From positions 434,001 through 498,000 of the forward strand of contig NZ_JAHEAG010000001.1 of assembly GCF_018596315.1 (NCBI RefSeq): a DNA stretch of 64,000 nt, in the 5' to 3' direction. This stretch comes from Bradyrhizobium sp. SRL28 (GTDB taxonomy: Bacteria > Pseudomonadota > Alphaproteobacteria > Rhizobiales > Xanthobacteraceae). Both the position numbers and the translations under genes were made by a program. Below, in pieces: positions 8,899-17,033 of this stretch. Numbering within the stretch: position 1 is the first letter of the stretch; every line of letters begins with the position of its first letter. Below the pieces are notes generated by a model, which worked only from the letters and a program-made list of their open reading frames with translations, was not told the DNA's origin and made no database searches.

Positions 8899-9825
8899 TT
8901 ATTTGCGGACCTTGAGGGCGAACAGCCCCTGCGGCCGCAGCATCAGAATTCCGACAACCGCGAGCAGCGTCAGCACCTTCGCCATCGATCCCGACATGAA
9001 GAATTCGAGCGTCGACTGCGTTTGCGAGATCGAGAAGGCCGATGCGATGGTGCCGAGCAGGCTCGCGGCGCCGCCGAACACGACGACCAGGAAGGTATCG
9101 ACGATGTAGAGCTGGCCTGAAGTGGGCCCCGTCGAGCCGATCATGGTGAAGGCGCTGCCGGCGACGCCGGCGATGCCGCAGCCCAGCGCAAAGGTGAAGC
9201 GATCGACTTTCGCGGTGTTGATGCCGACCGCACCCGCCATAATGCGGTTCTGCACGACGGCGCGGACCTGGCGACCCCAGCGCGACTTGTACATGATGTA
9301 GGCGACCGCCATCGTGATCAGCACGGTCAGGCCCATCACGAAGACGCCGTTGATCGGCACCTCGATGCTGTCGGAGACCTTGAGCGAGCCCAGCATCCAC
9401 TGCGGCAGATCGACGCCGACCTCACGCGCGCCGAAGATCGAGCGATAGGCCTGCTGCAGCATCAGGCTGAGGCCCCAGGTCGCCAGCAGCGTGTCGAGCG
9501 GCCGTTTGTAGAGATGACGTATCAGCACCCACTCCACCAGCATGCCGAGCGCGCCGGAGGCGAGGAATGCGAGGATCATCGCGAGGAAGAAATAGCCGCT
9601 GAACAAACCCGGCAGATAGCTCTGGAACACATTCGACGTCATCCAGGTGACGTAGGCGCCGAGGATCATGAACTCGCCATGCGCCATGTTGATGACGCCC
9701 ATCTGGCCGAAGATGATCGCAAGACCGAGCGCCATCAGAACGTAGACGGAAAACAGGATCAGGCCCGCAAAACCCTGCATGACGAAGATGGAGCCCAGAT
9801 CGCCAATCGAATATTCGCCGAACAT
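8899..9825 (-). CDS. urtB: UrtB-like ABC permease subunit
   Basis: An inner-membrane LivH-type permease of 308 residues. Hydrophobic segments run through the whole protein, and the motifs GVINMAHGEFMILGAYV and RAVVQNRIMAGAVGINTAK are family hallmarks. It lacks the long periplasmic N-terminal extension of some UrtB proteins. A 124-base gap with a strong hairpin separates it from urtA, a layout often used to make more binding protein than membrane subunits. Confidence 0.88.
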   Translation of the reverse strand: MFGEYSIGDLGSIFVMQGFAGLILFSVYVLMALGLAIIFGQMGVINMAHGEFMILGAYVTWMTSNVFQSYLPGLFSGYFFLAMILAFLASGALGMLVEWVLIRHLYKRPLDTLLATWGLSLMLQQAYRSIFGAREVGVDLPQWMLGSLKVSDSIEVPINGVFVMGLTVLITMAVAYIMYKSRWGRQVRAVVQNRIMAGAVGINTAKVDRFTFALGCGIAGVAGSAFTMIGSTGPTSGQLYIVDTFLVVVFGGAASLLGTIASAFSISQTQSTLEFFMSGSMAKVLTLLAVVGILMLRPQGLFALKVRK

Positions 9826-9852
9826 CTGACTTCTCCGTCGAGGGGATAAGGT

Positions 9853-9882
9853 CCCGCGTCGCGAAAAGATTCGCGACGCGGG
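9853..9882 (-). promoter_or_regulatory. Strong intercistronic hairpin between urtA and urtB
   Basis: A perfect 13-bp stem (CCCGCGTCGCGAA pairs with TTCGCGACGCGGG) closes a 4-base loop. The minus-strand continuation ACCTTATCCCC has no T-run, so I read it as an mRNA stabiliser or partial terminator 3' of urtA rather than a full stop. Confidence 0.65.
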
Positions 9883-9949
9883 GTCGTGAGCGCGGATTGA
9901 CGGTCCACGCCAGGGAGCTCGGGGAAAGCGGCGCGAGGTTCCGCTGCGC

Positions 9950-11209
9950 TTACTGGTAGCCCTTCGGGAACGGATCGGGTTCGACCAGATCTGATGTCTC
10001 GAAGATCAGTTCGAACTGGCCATCGAGCTTGGCCTTGCCGACGCGGGTCTTCGACCAGAGGTGATGGTTTTCGTGGATGCGCACGTAACCTTCGGGCGCC
10101 TCCTTGAATTCGATGCCTGGCGAGGCGGCTGCGATCTTGTCGACGTCGAAGCTGCCGGCCTTCTCGCAGGTCAGCTTCCACAGCCACGGGCCGAGATAGC
10201 CGGCCTGCGTCACGTCGCCGATCACGGTCTTCTCGCCCCACAGCTTCTTGAAGGCGGGAACGAACGCCTTGTTGTTGGCATTGTCGAGCGACTGGAAGTA
10301 CTTCATGCAGGCATAGGCGCCCGCGATGTTTTCGCCGCCGATGCCGTCGATTTCGTCCTCGGTCACCGAGATCGTCAGCAGCGCCTGCTTCGAAAGGTCG
10401 ACACCGGCCGCCTTGAGCTGCTTGTAGAAGGCGACGTTCGAACCTCCGACCACGTCGGTGAAGATGACGTCGGGCTTGGTCAGCTTGATCTTGTTGATGA
10501 CCGAATTGAACTGGGTGCTGCCGAGCGCGTAATATTCCTCGCCGACGACCTTGCCCTTCAGCACGTTCTCGACGTGCTTGCGCGCGATCTTGTTCGAGGT
10601 GCGCGGCCAGATGTAATCCGAGCCGATGAAGAAGAACGATTTCGCGCCCTTCTCCTTGGCGATCCAGTTCAACCCGGCGAGAATCTGCTGGGTGGCTTCC
10701 TGGCCGGTGTAAATGACGTTCTTGGACTGCTCGAGACCTTCATAGAAGGTCGGATAATAGAGCATGCCGTTGTACTGTTCGACGACCGGCAGCACCGCCT
10801 TGCGCGATGCCGAGGTCCAGCAGCCCATGATCGCCGCGACCTTGTCGTTGACGAGAAGCTTCTTGGCCTTTTCCGCAAAGGTCGGCCAGTCGCTGGCGCC
10901 GTCTTCCTGGATGAACTTGATCTTGCGTCCGAGCACGCCGCCGGCGGCGTTGATCTGTTCGATCGCGAGCTTTTCGGCCTGGATCGAACCGGTCTCCGAA
11001 ATCGCCATCGTGCCGGTGGCCGAGTGCAGGATGCCGACGGTGACTTCCGTATCGGTGACCGCGAGGCCCGTGGTGTTGACCACGGAGGTCGCGGGGCCGG
11101 CTCCGAATGACGGCCGGGGAAGCATCGAAATGAACGGCAGCGCCGCCGCGCCCATCAGCAGTTTGCGGCGAAGCGGCGACTGCAGGCCTTTGCTTGTTTC
11201 GTCTGACAT
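9950..11209 (-). CDS. urtA: UrtA-like periplasmic urea/amide-binding protein
   Basis: Captures the solute in the periplasm and delivers it to UrtBC. From ATG 11207-11209 it has about 419 residues. The N-terminus has a twin-arginine-like signal (SPLRRKLLMGAAALPF) ending near RPSFGAG, then the Peripla_BP core TVGILHSATGTMAISETGS with AIEQINAAGGVLGRKI. I reject the longer frame to 11362, because it would place 51 extra residues before the signal and cross the promoter region. Formamide/urea-type binding proteins of this branch are close relatives, so the ligand could be urea, formamide or acetamide. Confidence 0.88.
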   Translation of the reverse strand: MSDETSKGLQSPLRRKLLMGAAALPFISMLPRPSFGAGPATSVVNTTGLAVTDTEVTVGILHSATGTMAISETGSIQAEKLAIEQINAAGGVLGRKIKFIQEDGASDWPTFAEKAKKLLVNDKVAAIMGCWTSASRKAVLPVVEQYNGMLYYPTFYEGLEQSKNVIYTGQEATQQILAGLNWIAKEKGAKSFFFIGSDYIWPRTSNKIARKHVENVLKGKVVGEEYYALGSTQFNSVINKIKLTKPDVIFTDVVGGSNVAFYKQLKAAGVDLSKQALLTISVTEDEIDGIGGENIAGAYACMKYFQSLDNANNKAFVPAFKKLWGEKTVIGDVTQAGYLGPWLWKLTCEKAGSFDVDKIAAASPGIEFKEAPEGYVRIHENHHLWSKTRVGKAKLDGQFELIFETSDLVEPDPFPKGYQ

Positions 11210-11267
11210 GAGCACCCCATTTTTGTTCGAGAACGCGCTTTGGTCAGCCGAGGATGAACCGGATTTG

Positions 11268-11308
11268 TGCACCGCACAGATACGTGGGATTGCGTATATT
11301 GCACCGCA
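11268..11308. promoter_or_regulatory. Two direct repeats TGCACCGCA in the urtA/kinase divergent promoter
   Basis: TGCACCGCA occurs at 11268-11276 and again at 11300-11308. The 32-base step is close to three helical turns, so both copies face the same side of the DNA. TGCACC is also the half-site of NtrC operators. They may bind the LuxR-type regulator encoded next door, or NtrC. The assignment is inference. Confidence 0.4.
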
Positions 11309-11327
11309 AAATAGCGACGTAGGTTTC

Positions 11328-11343
11328 TGGTACGGAGTTTGCT
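11328..11343 (+). promoter_or_regulatory. Sigma-54-type promoter of the kinase/regulator pair
   Basis: TGGTACGGAGTTTGCT matches the -24/-12 consensus TGGCACG-N4-TTGCT with one mismatch and the obligatory 10 bases between GG (11329-11330) and GC (11341-11342). The predicted transcription start is near 11353, about 30 bases before the GTG start at 11383. This would place the sensor pair under nitrogen-type (RpoN) control. Confidence 0.6.
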
Positions 11344-11382
11344 GGTTATGCGGGGTCGGCAAAGCGGGTCAGGAGCATCACA

Positions 11383-14300
11383 GTGGCAGGGCGGCAGCGG
11401 ATTGACCGCGTCAGGCGCCAATATAATCAATGGGTTGCGAACCAAACCCTGGAAGACTACGCGCTGCGCTTCACCGCCAAGAGCGCCCGGCGATGGTCGG
11501 CCGCCCGCGTCGCCAATACAGCCCTTGGCGCCATCTCTTTTCTGGCGCTGGAAGCGATCGGCGGCACGATTACGCTGAATTATGGCGCGGCCAACGCCAC
11601 CGCCGCCATTCTGGTCGTCAGCGTCATCATCTTCTTTTGCGGCCTGCCGATTGCCTACCATGCCGCAAAATGCGGCATCGATATCGACCTGCTGACCCGC
11701 GGCGCCGGCTTCGGCTACATCGGCTCGACCATCACCTCGCTGATCTACGCCTCCTTCACCTTCATCTTCTTCGCGCTCGAAGCGGTCATCATGGCAGCCG
11801 CGCTGGAGATGTGCTTCGGCATCCCGCGCCCGATCGGCTATCTCATCAGCGCCGTCGTCATCATTCCCCTGGTGACCTACGGCATCACCTTGATCAGCCG
11901 CTTCCAACTGTGGACGCAGCCGCTCTGGGTCATCCTCCACATCCTTCCCTTCGTGGCGATCGCCTGGGCCAACCCGCATTCGTTCACGGAATGGCGCAAA
12001 TTCGCCGGCGAGCATGGCGACCCAAGCGGCCATCTCGATCTGCTGCTGTTCGGCACCGCCGCATCGGTGGTGTTTTCGCTGGTGGCGCAGATCGGCGAGC
12101 AGGTCGACTTCCTGCGCTTTCTGCCGCGTGACCGCCGAACCTCTCGTACCTCATGGTGGATCGCGCTGCTCAGCGCCGGCCCCGGCTGGATCGTCTTTGG
12201 CGCACTCAAACTATTGTTGGGCTCGTTCCTCGCCTACTTCGCGCTCAGCCACGGCGTCTCCAGCGAGCACGCCGCCGAGCCCGCGCATATGTATCTCGAA
12301 GCGTTTCGTTACGTGCTGTCGCAGCCCGATCTGGTGCTGGCGCTGACCGGCACCTTCGTCATTCTCTCGCAGATCAAGATCAACGTCACCAACGCTTATG
12401 CCGGCTCGATCGCGTGGTCGAACTTCTTCTCGCGGCTGACGCACAGCCATCCCGGCCGCGTGGTCTGGCTGGTGTTCAACGTCATGGTGGCGCTGCTCTT
12501 GATGGAAATCGGCGTCTACAAGGCGCTGGAGCAGACGCTGGCGCTCTACTCCAACGTGGCGATTGCCTGGGTCGGCGCGCTGGTCGCCGATCTCGTCATC
12601 AACAAGCCGCTTGGGCTTCGCCCGCAGCACATCGAGTTCAAGCGCGCGCATCTCTACGACATCAACCCGGTCGGCGTCGGCGCCATGACGATCGCGACCA
12701 TCGTCTCGATCTCAGCGTTCTACGGCCTGTTCGGACCGACGGCGAAGGCCCTGTCGGCTTTCGTGGCGCTGGCGGTCGCCTTCGTCACCGCGCCGCTGAT
12801 CGCGTGGGCTACGGACGGAAAATATTACATCGCGCGCAAGCCCAAGCGAAGCTGGCAGAATCTCGAATCGATCCAGTGCTGTATCTGCGAGCACTCGTTC
12901 GAGCCGGAGGACATGGCCTCCTGCCCCGCCTATGCCGGACCGATCTGCTCGCTGTGCTGTTCTCTCGACGCCCGCTGCCACGACCTCTGCAAGCCGCACG
13001 CGCGCGCCGGCGCACAGGTGTCGGAGGCGCTCGGCAAGCTGTTGCCGGAGCCGATCTATGCCCGGATCAATTCGCAGTTCGGGCATTATCTCGGCGTGTT
13101 CGCGGTGTCCGCGGGCCTCGTCGGCCTGACGCTCGGGCTGATCTATCTGCAGACTTCCGCGACGATTCCGGTCGACGGTTTTTCGCTATCCGACGTGATG
13201 TGGAAGGTGTTTTTCGCGCTCACCATTATCATCGGCGTAGTGGCGTGGCTGTTCGTGCTGGCGCAGGAGAGTCGCCGTGCGGCGGAAGCGGAAACGCGGC
13301 GGCAGACCGCGCTCTTGATTCAGGAAATCGACGCGCACAAGCGCACCGATGCCGAACTGCAGCGCGCCAAGGAAGTGGCTGAATCCGCCAACCTCGCCAA
13401 GAGCCGGTATGTGGTGGGGCTCAGCCATGAACTGCGCTCGCCGCTGAACGCCATATCCGGCTATGCTCAGTTGCTGGAACAGGACACCAACCTCGCCACT
13501 AAACCGCGCGATCAGGTGCGCGTGGTCCGCCGCAGCGCCGACCATCTGTCGGGGCTGATCGACGGCATTTTGGACATTTCCAAGATCGAGGCGGGCCGAC
13601 TCTATTTATCGCGCGACGAGGTGCGGTTGAGCGAATTCCTCGACCAGCTCGTCGGGATGTTTCGCGTCCAGGCCGCCGCCAAGGGCATCGACTTCGTCTT
13701 CAAGCGGCCTTCGGTGCTGCCCGTCGTCGTCTATGCCGACGAAAAGCGCCTGCGCCAGGTGCTGATCAACCTGCTGTCGAATGCGCTGAAATTCACGCAG
13801 ACCGGCAGCGTGCAATTCGTCGTGCATTATCGCAGCCCGGTCGCGGAGTTCGAAGTGATCGACACCGGCCCGGGTATTCAGGCAGATGATCTCGAACGCA
13901 TCTTCGCGCCATTCGAACGCGGCGCGCTCGGCGTATCGCAGCCGCAGACCGGCACCGGACTCGGGCTGACCATCAGCCGGCTGCTGGCGGGCGTGATGGG
14001 CGGCGATATCAAGGTGACGAGTGAGGTCGGCAAAGGCAGCATTTTCCGCGTCAAGATCCTGCTGTCGGAAGTCACCAATCCGACAAGGATTGCGCCGGTG
14101 GAGGCGCCGATCTTCGGCTATCACGGCCCGCGCAAGACGATCCTGATTACCGACGACGATCCGACCCATCGCGACCTCCTGCGCGAGGTGCTGGCGCCGC
14201 TCGGCTTCATTCTCTTGAGCGCGCCCGACGGACCCGGCTGCCTCGCGCTGGCGCAACACTGCCGGCCTGATCTGTTCCTGCTGGATATCTCGATGGCGGG

Positions 14301-14754
14301 CATGGACGGCTGGACGGTCGCGGAAACGTTGCGCGCGAGCGGCCATCATCAGGCCCGTATCCTGATGGTGTCGGCGAGCGCACTGGAAGCCCATGGCGCG
14401 CCGCTGGCGCAGCCGTTTCATGATGGCTATCTGATGAAGCCGATCGATATCCCCAAGCTGGTGGAGACGATCCGGCAATTGCTCAAGCTCGAATGGCAGT
14501 ACGAGGCCGAGCCAATACCCCAGCCGCGCTGGAAACCGGAAACCGGCTCGCGGCCACCGGTAAAATATGTCGAGGAACTGATCGGCCTCGGGCAACTCGG
14601 CTACATCCGCGCGATCCAGATCAAGCTGGACGAGATTGGGAACGATTACCCCGAACATGCCGATTTCGTTTCGCAAATGCGCTCGCTGGTCGACCGCTTC
14701 GATCTCGATCAGTACATGGCGACCCTGAAAACACTGCACAGCTATGATCACTGA
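11383..14754 (+). CDS. Permease-like sensor fused to Cys-rich module, histidine kinase and receiver
   Basis: A 1123-residue protein in four parts. Residues about 1-480 form a polytopic domain resembling NCS1 nucleobase/allantoin permeases (LALEAIGGTITLNYGAAN; TRGAGFGYIGSTITS). Residues about 499-540 hold nine cysteines (QCCIC, SLCCSLDARCHDLC), a likely metal site. Two more membrane segments follow, then HisKA (SHELRSPLNAI, His682), HATPase (NLLSNALKFT, GTGLGLTISR) and a receiver with Asp968 (LFLLDISMAGMDGW). The start is GTG with GGAG seven bases upstream. It overlaps the response-regulator gene by 11 bases and is divergent from urtA, so it probably senses amide or urea supply. Sensing by the permease domain is inference, by analogy with CbrA-type kinases. 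Confidence 0.85.
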   Translation: MAGRQRIDRVRRQYNQWVANQTLEDYALRFTAKSARRWSAARVANTALGAISFLALEAIGGTITLNYGAANATAAILVVSVIIFFCGLPIAYHAAKCGIDIDLLTRGAGFGYIGSTITSLIYASFTFIFFALEAVIMAAALEMCFGIPRPIGYLISAVVIIPLVTYGITLISRFQLWTQPLWVILHILPFVAIAWANPHSFTEWRKFAGEHGDPSGHLDLLLFGTAASVVFSLVAQIGEQVDFLRFLPRDRRTSRTSWWIALLSAGPGWIVFGALKLLLGSFLAYFALSHGVSSEHAAEPAHMYLEAFRYVLSQPDLVLALTGTFVILSQIKINVTNAYAGSIAWSNFFSRLTHSHPGRVVWLVFNVMVALLLMEIGVYKALEQTLALYSNVAIAWVGALVADLVINKPLGLRPQHIEFKRAHLYDINPVGVGAMTIATIVSISAFYGLFGPTAKALSAFVALAVAFVTAPLIAWATDGKYYIARKPKRSWQNLESIQCCICEHSFEPEDMASCPAYAGPICSLCCSLDARCHDLCKPHARAGAQVSEALGKLLPEPIYARINSQFGHYLGVFAVSAGLVGLTLGLIYLQTSATIPVDGFSLSDVMWKVFFALTIIIGVVAWLFVLAQESRRAAEAETRRQTALLIQEIDAHKRTDAELQRAKEVAESANLAKSRYVVGLSHELRSPLNAISGYAQLLEQDTNLATKPRDQVRVVRRSADHLSGLIDGILDISKIEAGRLYLSRDEVRLSEFLDQLVGMFRVQAAAKGIDFVFKRPSVLPVVVYADEKRLRQVLINLLSNALKFTQTGSVQFVVHYRSPVAEFEVIDTGPGIQADDLERIFAPFERGALGVSQPQTGTGLGLTISRLLAGVMGGDIKVTSEVGKGSIFRVKILLSEVTNPTRIAPVEAPIFGYHGPRKTILITDDDPTHRDLLREVLAPLGFILLSAPDGPGCLALAQHCRPDLFLLDISMAGMDGWTVAETLRASGHHQARILMVSASALEAHGAPLAQPFHDGYLMKPIDIPKLVETIRQLLKLEWQYEAEPIPQPRWKPETGSRPPVKYVEELIGLGQLGYIRAIQIKLDEIGNDYPEHADFVSQMRSLVDRFDLDQYMATLKTLHSYDH

Positions 14755-15670
14755 ATCCAAAAAGCGCGACGTCGCCCTCGTCGTCGACGATTCGCCGGAG
14801 ACGCTCCGGCTGCTCACCGACGCGCTCGACGGCGCCGGCATGACGGTCATGGTCGCGCTCGACGGCGCCGCGGCGATGCGGATCGTCGACCAGATCACGC
14901 CCGATATCGTACTGCTCGACGCTGTTATGCCCGGGTTGGACGGTTTTGAAACCTGCAGGCGGCTGAAGCGCGACGCCGGTCTCGACCACGTTCCCATCAT
15001 CTTCATGACAGGGCTCGCCGAAACCGAGCACATCGTTCGCGGCCTAGAAGCCGGCGGCGTCGATTATGTGACAAAACCCATTGCGGTCGAGGAGATGCTG
15101 GCGCGCATCCGCGTCCACCTCGCCAATGCGCGGCTGACCCAGAGCGCGCGCGCCGCGCTCGATGTCTCCGGCCGCTATCTGCTGGCCGTGAACAGCTTGG
15201 GCAAGATCATGTGGGCAACGCCTCAGGCGCAGAAACTGCTGTCGGATGCGCTTGCCGCTGATAGCGACGATGTCGTGCTGCCCGAGCCGATCCCGCAATG
15301 GCTCGATCAGGCCCGCAAGGGCAAGGCCGGGTCAAAGACTGCATTCATGGCCGCACTTCCCGGCAACGAGCAGCTTCGGCTGCAGTATATGGGCAAGCTT
15401 GGCGCGAACGAATTCCTGCTGCGGCTTGCCAAGGATTCCAGCACCGAGACGCCGGCGGAATTCTCCAGCGAGCTTGGCCTGACGACGCGCGAGGGCGAAG
15501 TGCTGTCGTGGCTGTCCAAGGGCAAGACCAACCGCGACATCGCGCAAATTCTGGGCTTGAGCCCGCGCACCGTCGACAAGCACCTCGAGCAGATCTACTC
15601 GAAACTCGGCGTCGAGAACCGGACCGCGGCGGCTGCGATCGCGGTGAACGCGAAGCATCGAAAATCTTAG
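14744..15670 (+). CDS. Response regulator with LuxR-type DNA-binding domain
   Basis: A 308-residue transcription factor. The receiver (1-125) has the acidic pair at VVDDS, phospho-acceptor Asp59 (IVLLDAVMPGLDGFE) and the conserved Lys in VTKPI. The middle part (about 135-225) looks PAS-like. The C-terminus is a LuxR/GerE helix-turn-helix (TTREGEVLSWLSKGKTNRDI, SPRTVDKHLEQIYSKL). It overlaps the kinase gene by 11 bases, so it is translationally coupled and the likely partner. The best target guess is the divergent urtABCDE-fmdAB-amiE promoter. It lacks the AAA+ domain that would be needed to activate sigma-54 directly. Confidence 0.88.
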   Translation: MITESKKRDVALVVDDSPETLRLLTDALDGAGMTVMVALDGAAAMRIVDQITPDIVLLDAVMPGLDGFETCRRLKRDAGLDHVPIIFMTGLAETEHIVRGLEAGGVDYVTKPIAVEEMLARIRVHLANARLTQSARAALDVSGRYLLAVNSLGKIMWATPQAQKLLSDALAADSDDVVLPEPIPQWLDQARKGKAGSKTAFMAALPGNEQLRLQYMGKLGANEFLLRLAKDSSTETPAEFSSELGLTTREGEVLSWLSKGKTNRDIAQILGLSPRTVDKHLEQIYSKLGVENRTAAAAIAVNAKHRKS

Positions 15671-15685
15671 GATGGATTTCCAAGC

Positions 15686-15960
15686 CTACGGCCGACCAGA
15701 GAACCGATCAATCAGGGTTTCCATCGACGTATTCAGTTCGTCAGCATTGGTGGCACCGGCAAACACGTAGCCCGGCAACAGCTTGATTTCCCATCGTCGC
15801 AGATTGCGGGGCCCGGCACGAACGTTCCGGGGGGTGACGGCCAGCAATACTGAAAACTCTTCGCGGGCCGTTTGGCGGACTCGCTGGTCAGCGTATCCAC
15901 CACCATCCACCATTCGTCGAACGTGAGATCTTTACGCCATTCTCCCGCTCGTGCCTCGCA
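15686..15960 (-). pseudogene. Decayed coding remnant, possibly an intradiol-dioxygenase N-terminus
   Basis: One minus-strand frame reads EWRKDLTFDEWWMVVDTLTS and the next, after about 20 codons, continues REEFSVLLAVTP and stops at 15686. Joined by a frameshift, this resembles the N-terminal helical region of catechol/hydroxyquinol 1,2-dioxygenases (an EW..G..FLT....KR.EF.LLS pattern), but the rest does not. It overlaps the end of the TetR gene slightly. I call it a likely gene fragment; the family is a guess. Confidence 0.25.
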
Positions 15961-16558
15961 AGCAGAAGGCAACAATAGCCTTGGCCTGACGTTGACGCTC
16001 TGCGGTCGAGAGGCTGTCCAAGGCCAAGGGACCGACAAGGCCTTCGAAAAGGGAGCCAACGATGCACGCGGCGGAGGCTTGAACGTCCTGGACGGGAAAT
16101 TCTCCGTCACGAATCCCCTGCTCAATAATCCCTTCGAACACCCGAGCAAGTTTTCTGCGATATTTGAGGCGTGCCGATTCAATTTCCGGCTCGACCGGCT
16201 CGGCGACGAGGGCATGCGCCAGCTTCCGGCCTAACAGGGCGCGGCTTGCAAAGAGCCACGCAGAAGCCGACAGCCGTTCAGCGGCCGTGCCATTCTCCGT
16301 GGCGACTTTCGCGACGGCATCCACCTCACGCTGAGCCACATCCGCAACAACCTCGACCATCAACTCGGCCTTGGAAGGGAAATTGCGGTACAGCGTTCCC
16401 AACGCGACACCTGCGGTCTCGGCAACGGCGTTCATTTGGGTATCGCGGAATCCGACGCCCGTCACCAACTCCCGAGCCGCACGCAAAATAGATGCACGCT
16501 TGCTTGGCGATGGCGTTCGGAGCCGCACGCTTCGCGTCGGCTTGCTTGCACCTGACAT
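15932..16558 (-). CDS. TetR/AcrR-family regulator
   Basis: A repressor of about 208 residues. The helix-turn-helix is at residues 25-70 (ASILRAARELVTGVGFRDTQ, AETAGVALGTLYRNFPSK). The C-terminal ligand domain is divergent and predicts no ligand. I prefer ATG 16556-16558, which has GGATGG five bases upstream; ATG 16565-16567 is three codons earlier. It is divergent from the acyl-CoA synthetase gene across 475 bases containing a palindrome on that gene's promoter. The likely targets are itself and the 17.0-20.7 kb genes, with an acyl-CoA as a plausible inducer. Confidence 0.85.
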   Translation of the reverse strand: MSGASKPTRSVRLRTPSPSKRASILRAARELVTGVGFRDTQMNAVAETAGVALGTLYRNFPSKAELMVEVVADVAQREVDAVAKVATENGTAAERLSASAWLFASRALLGRKLAHALVAEPVEPEIESARLKYRRKLARVFEGIIEQGIRDGEFPVQDVQASAACIVGSLFEGLVGPLALDSLSTAERQRQAKAIVAFCLRGTSGRMA

Positions 16559-16769
16559 ATGTCCCATCCGAAAATCGTTTCAGGGAGCGGGAAGGAATCT
16601 GGTTGATTAGATAGACCGTCTTTGTCGTCCGCCTGCAAGCGAGATTCTACTATCGGGAACTCATGCTCGGGTAAGTGGTTCGGGCTTTCCCTGCCACAGG
16701 AACTGCCTTCTGCCCCTCAAAACGTGCCGTCTCTGGGCGTGATGCCAAGCCGAAGCGCCAATTTAGGGC

Positions 16770-16798
16770 TTGACACCAAGTAGAATTAGAATTCTATT
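16770..16798 (+). promoter_or_regulatory. Promoter and candidate TetR operator upstream of the acyl-CoA synthetase gene
   Basis: A -35 box TTGACA (16770-16775) is followed after 17 bases by TCTATT (16793-16798). The perfect palindrome TAGAATTCTA (16787-16796) covers the -10 box, and a half copy TAGAAT (16781-16786) precedes it. A repressor bound there would block RNA polymerase. The leader to the GTG start at 17034 is about 230 bases. It holds a small frame (GTG 16847 to TAG 17021) that I do not call as a gene. Confidence 0.5.
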
Positions 16799-17033
16799 TT
16801 CATTAACGATAAGCAAACAAGGCTCGGCGTTCCCCGGTAGGAGCGTCGTGGAAGCCAAGGCTGGAATCCCGGTTCTAGCTCTCTCAGCAATGTGGGAGCG
16901 GCGCCGAACAGCAGATGCGGGACAAAAGTTTGCCGCGCCTGTCCGAGTTCTCCAGCGCCCATGCTTCCGACGTGGCGGGCAAGTCGGCCGCGGCCGGCGT
17001 GCCTGTTCAGATAATTCATAGGAGGGAACTCTC

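Noticed and set aside
11210..11362. N-terminal extension of UrtA
   Set aside because: It would put 51 residues before the signal peptide and cover the divergent promoter region.
16847..17021. 57-codon frame in the leader of the acyl-CoA synthetase gene
   Set aside because: It has a GTG start and no motif, so I kept it only as a possible leader peptide in the findings.
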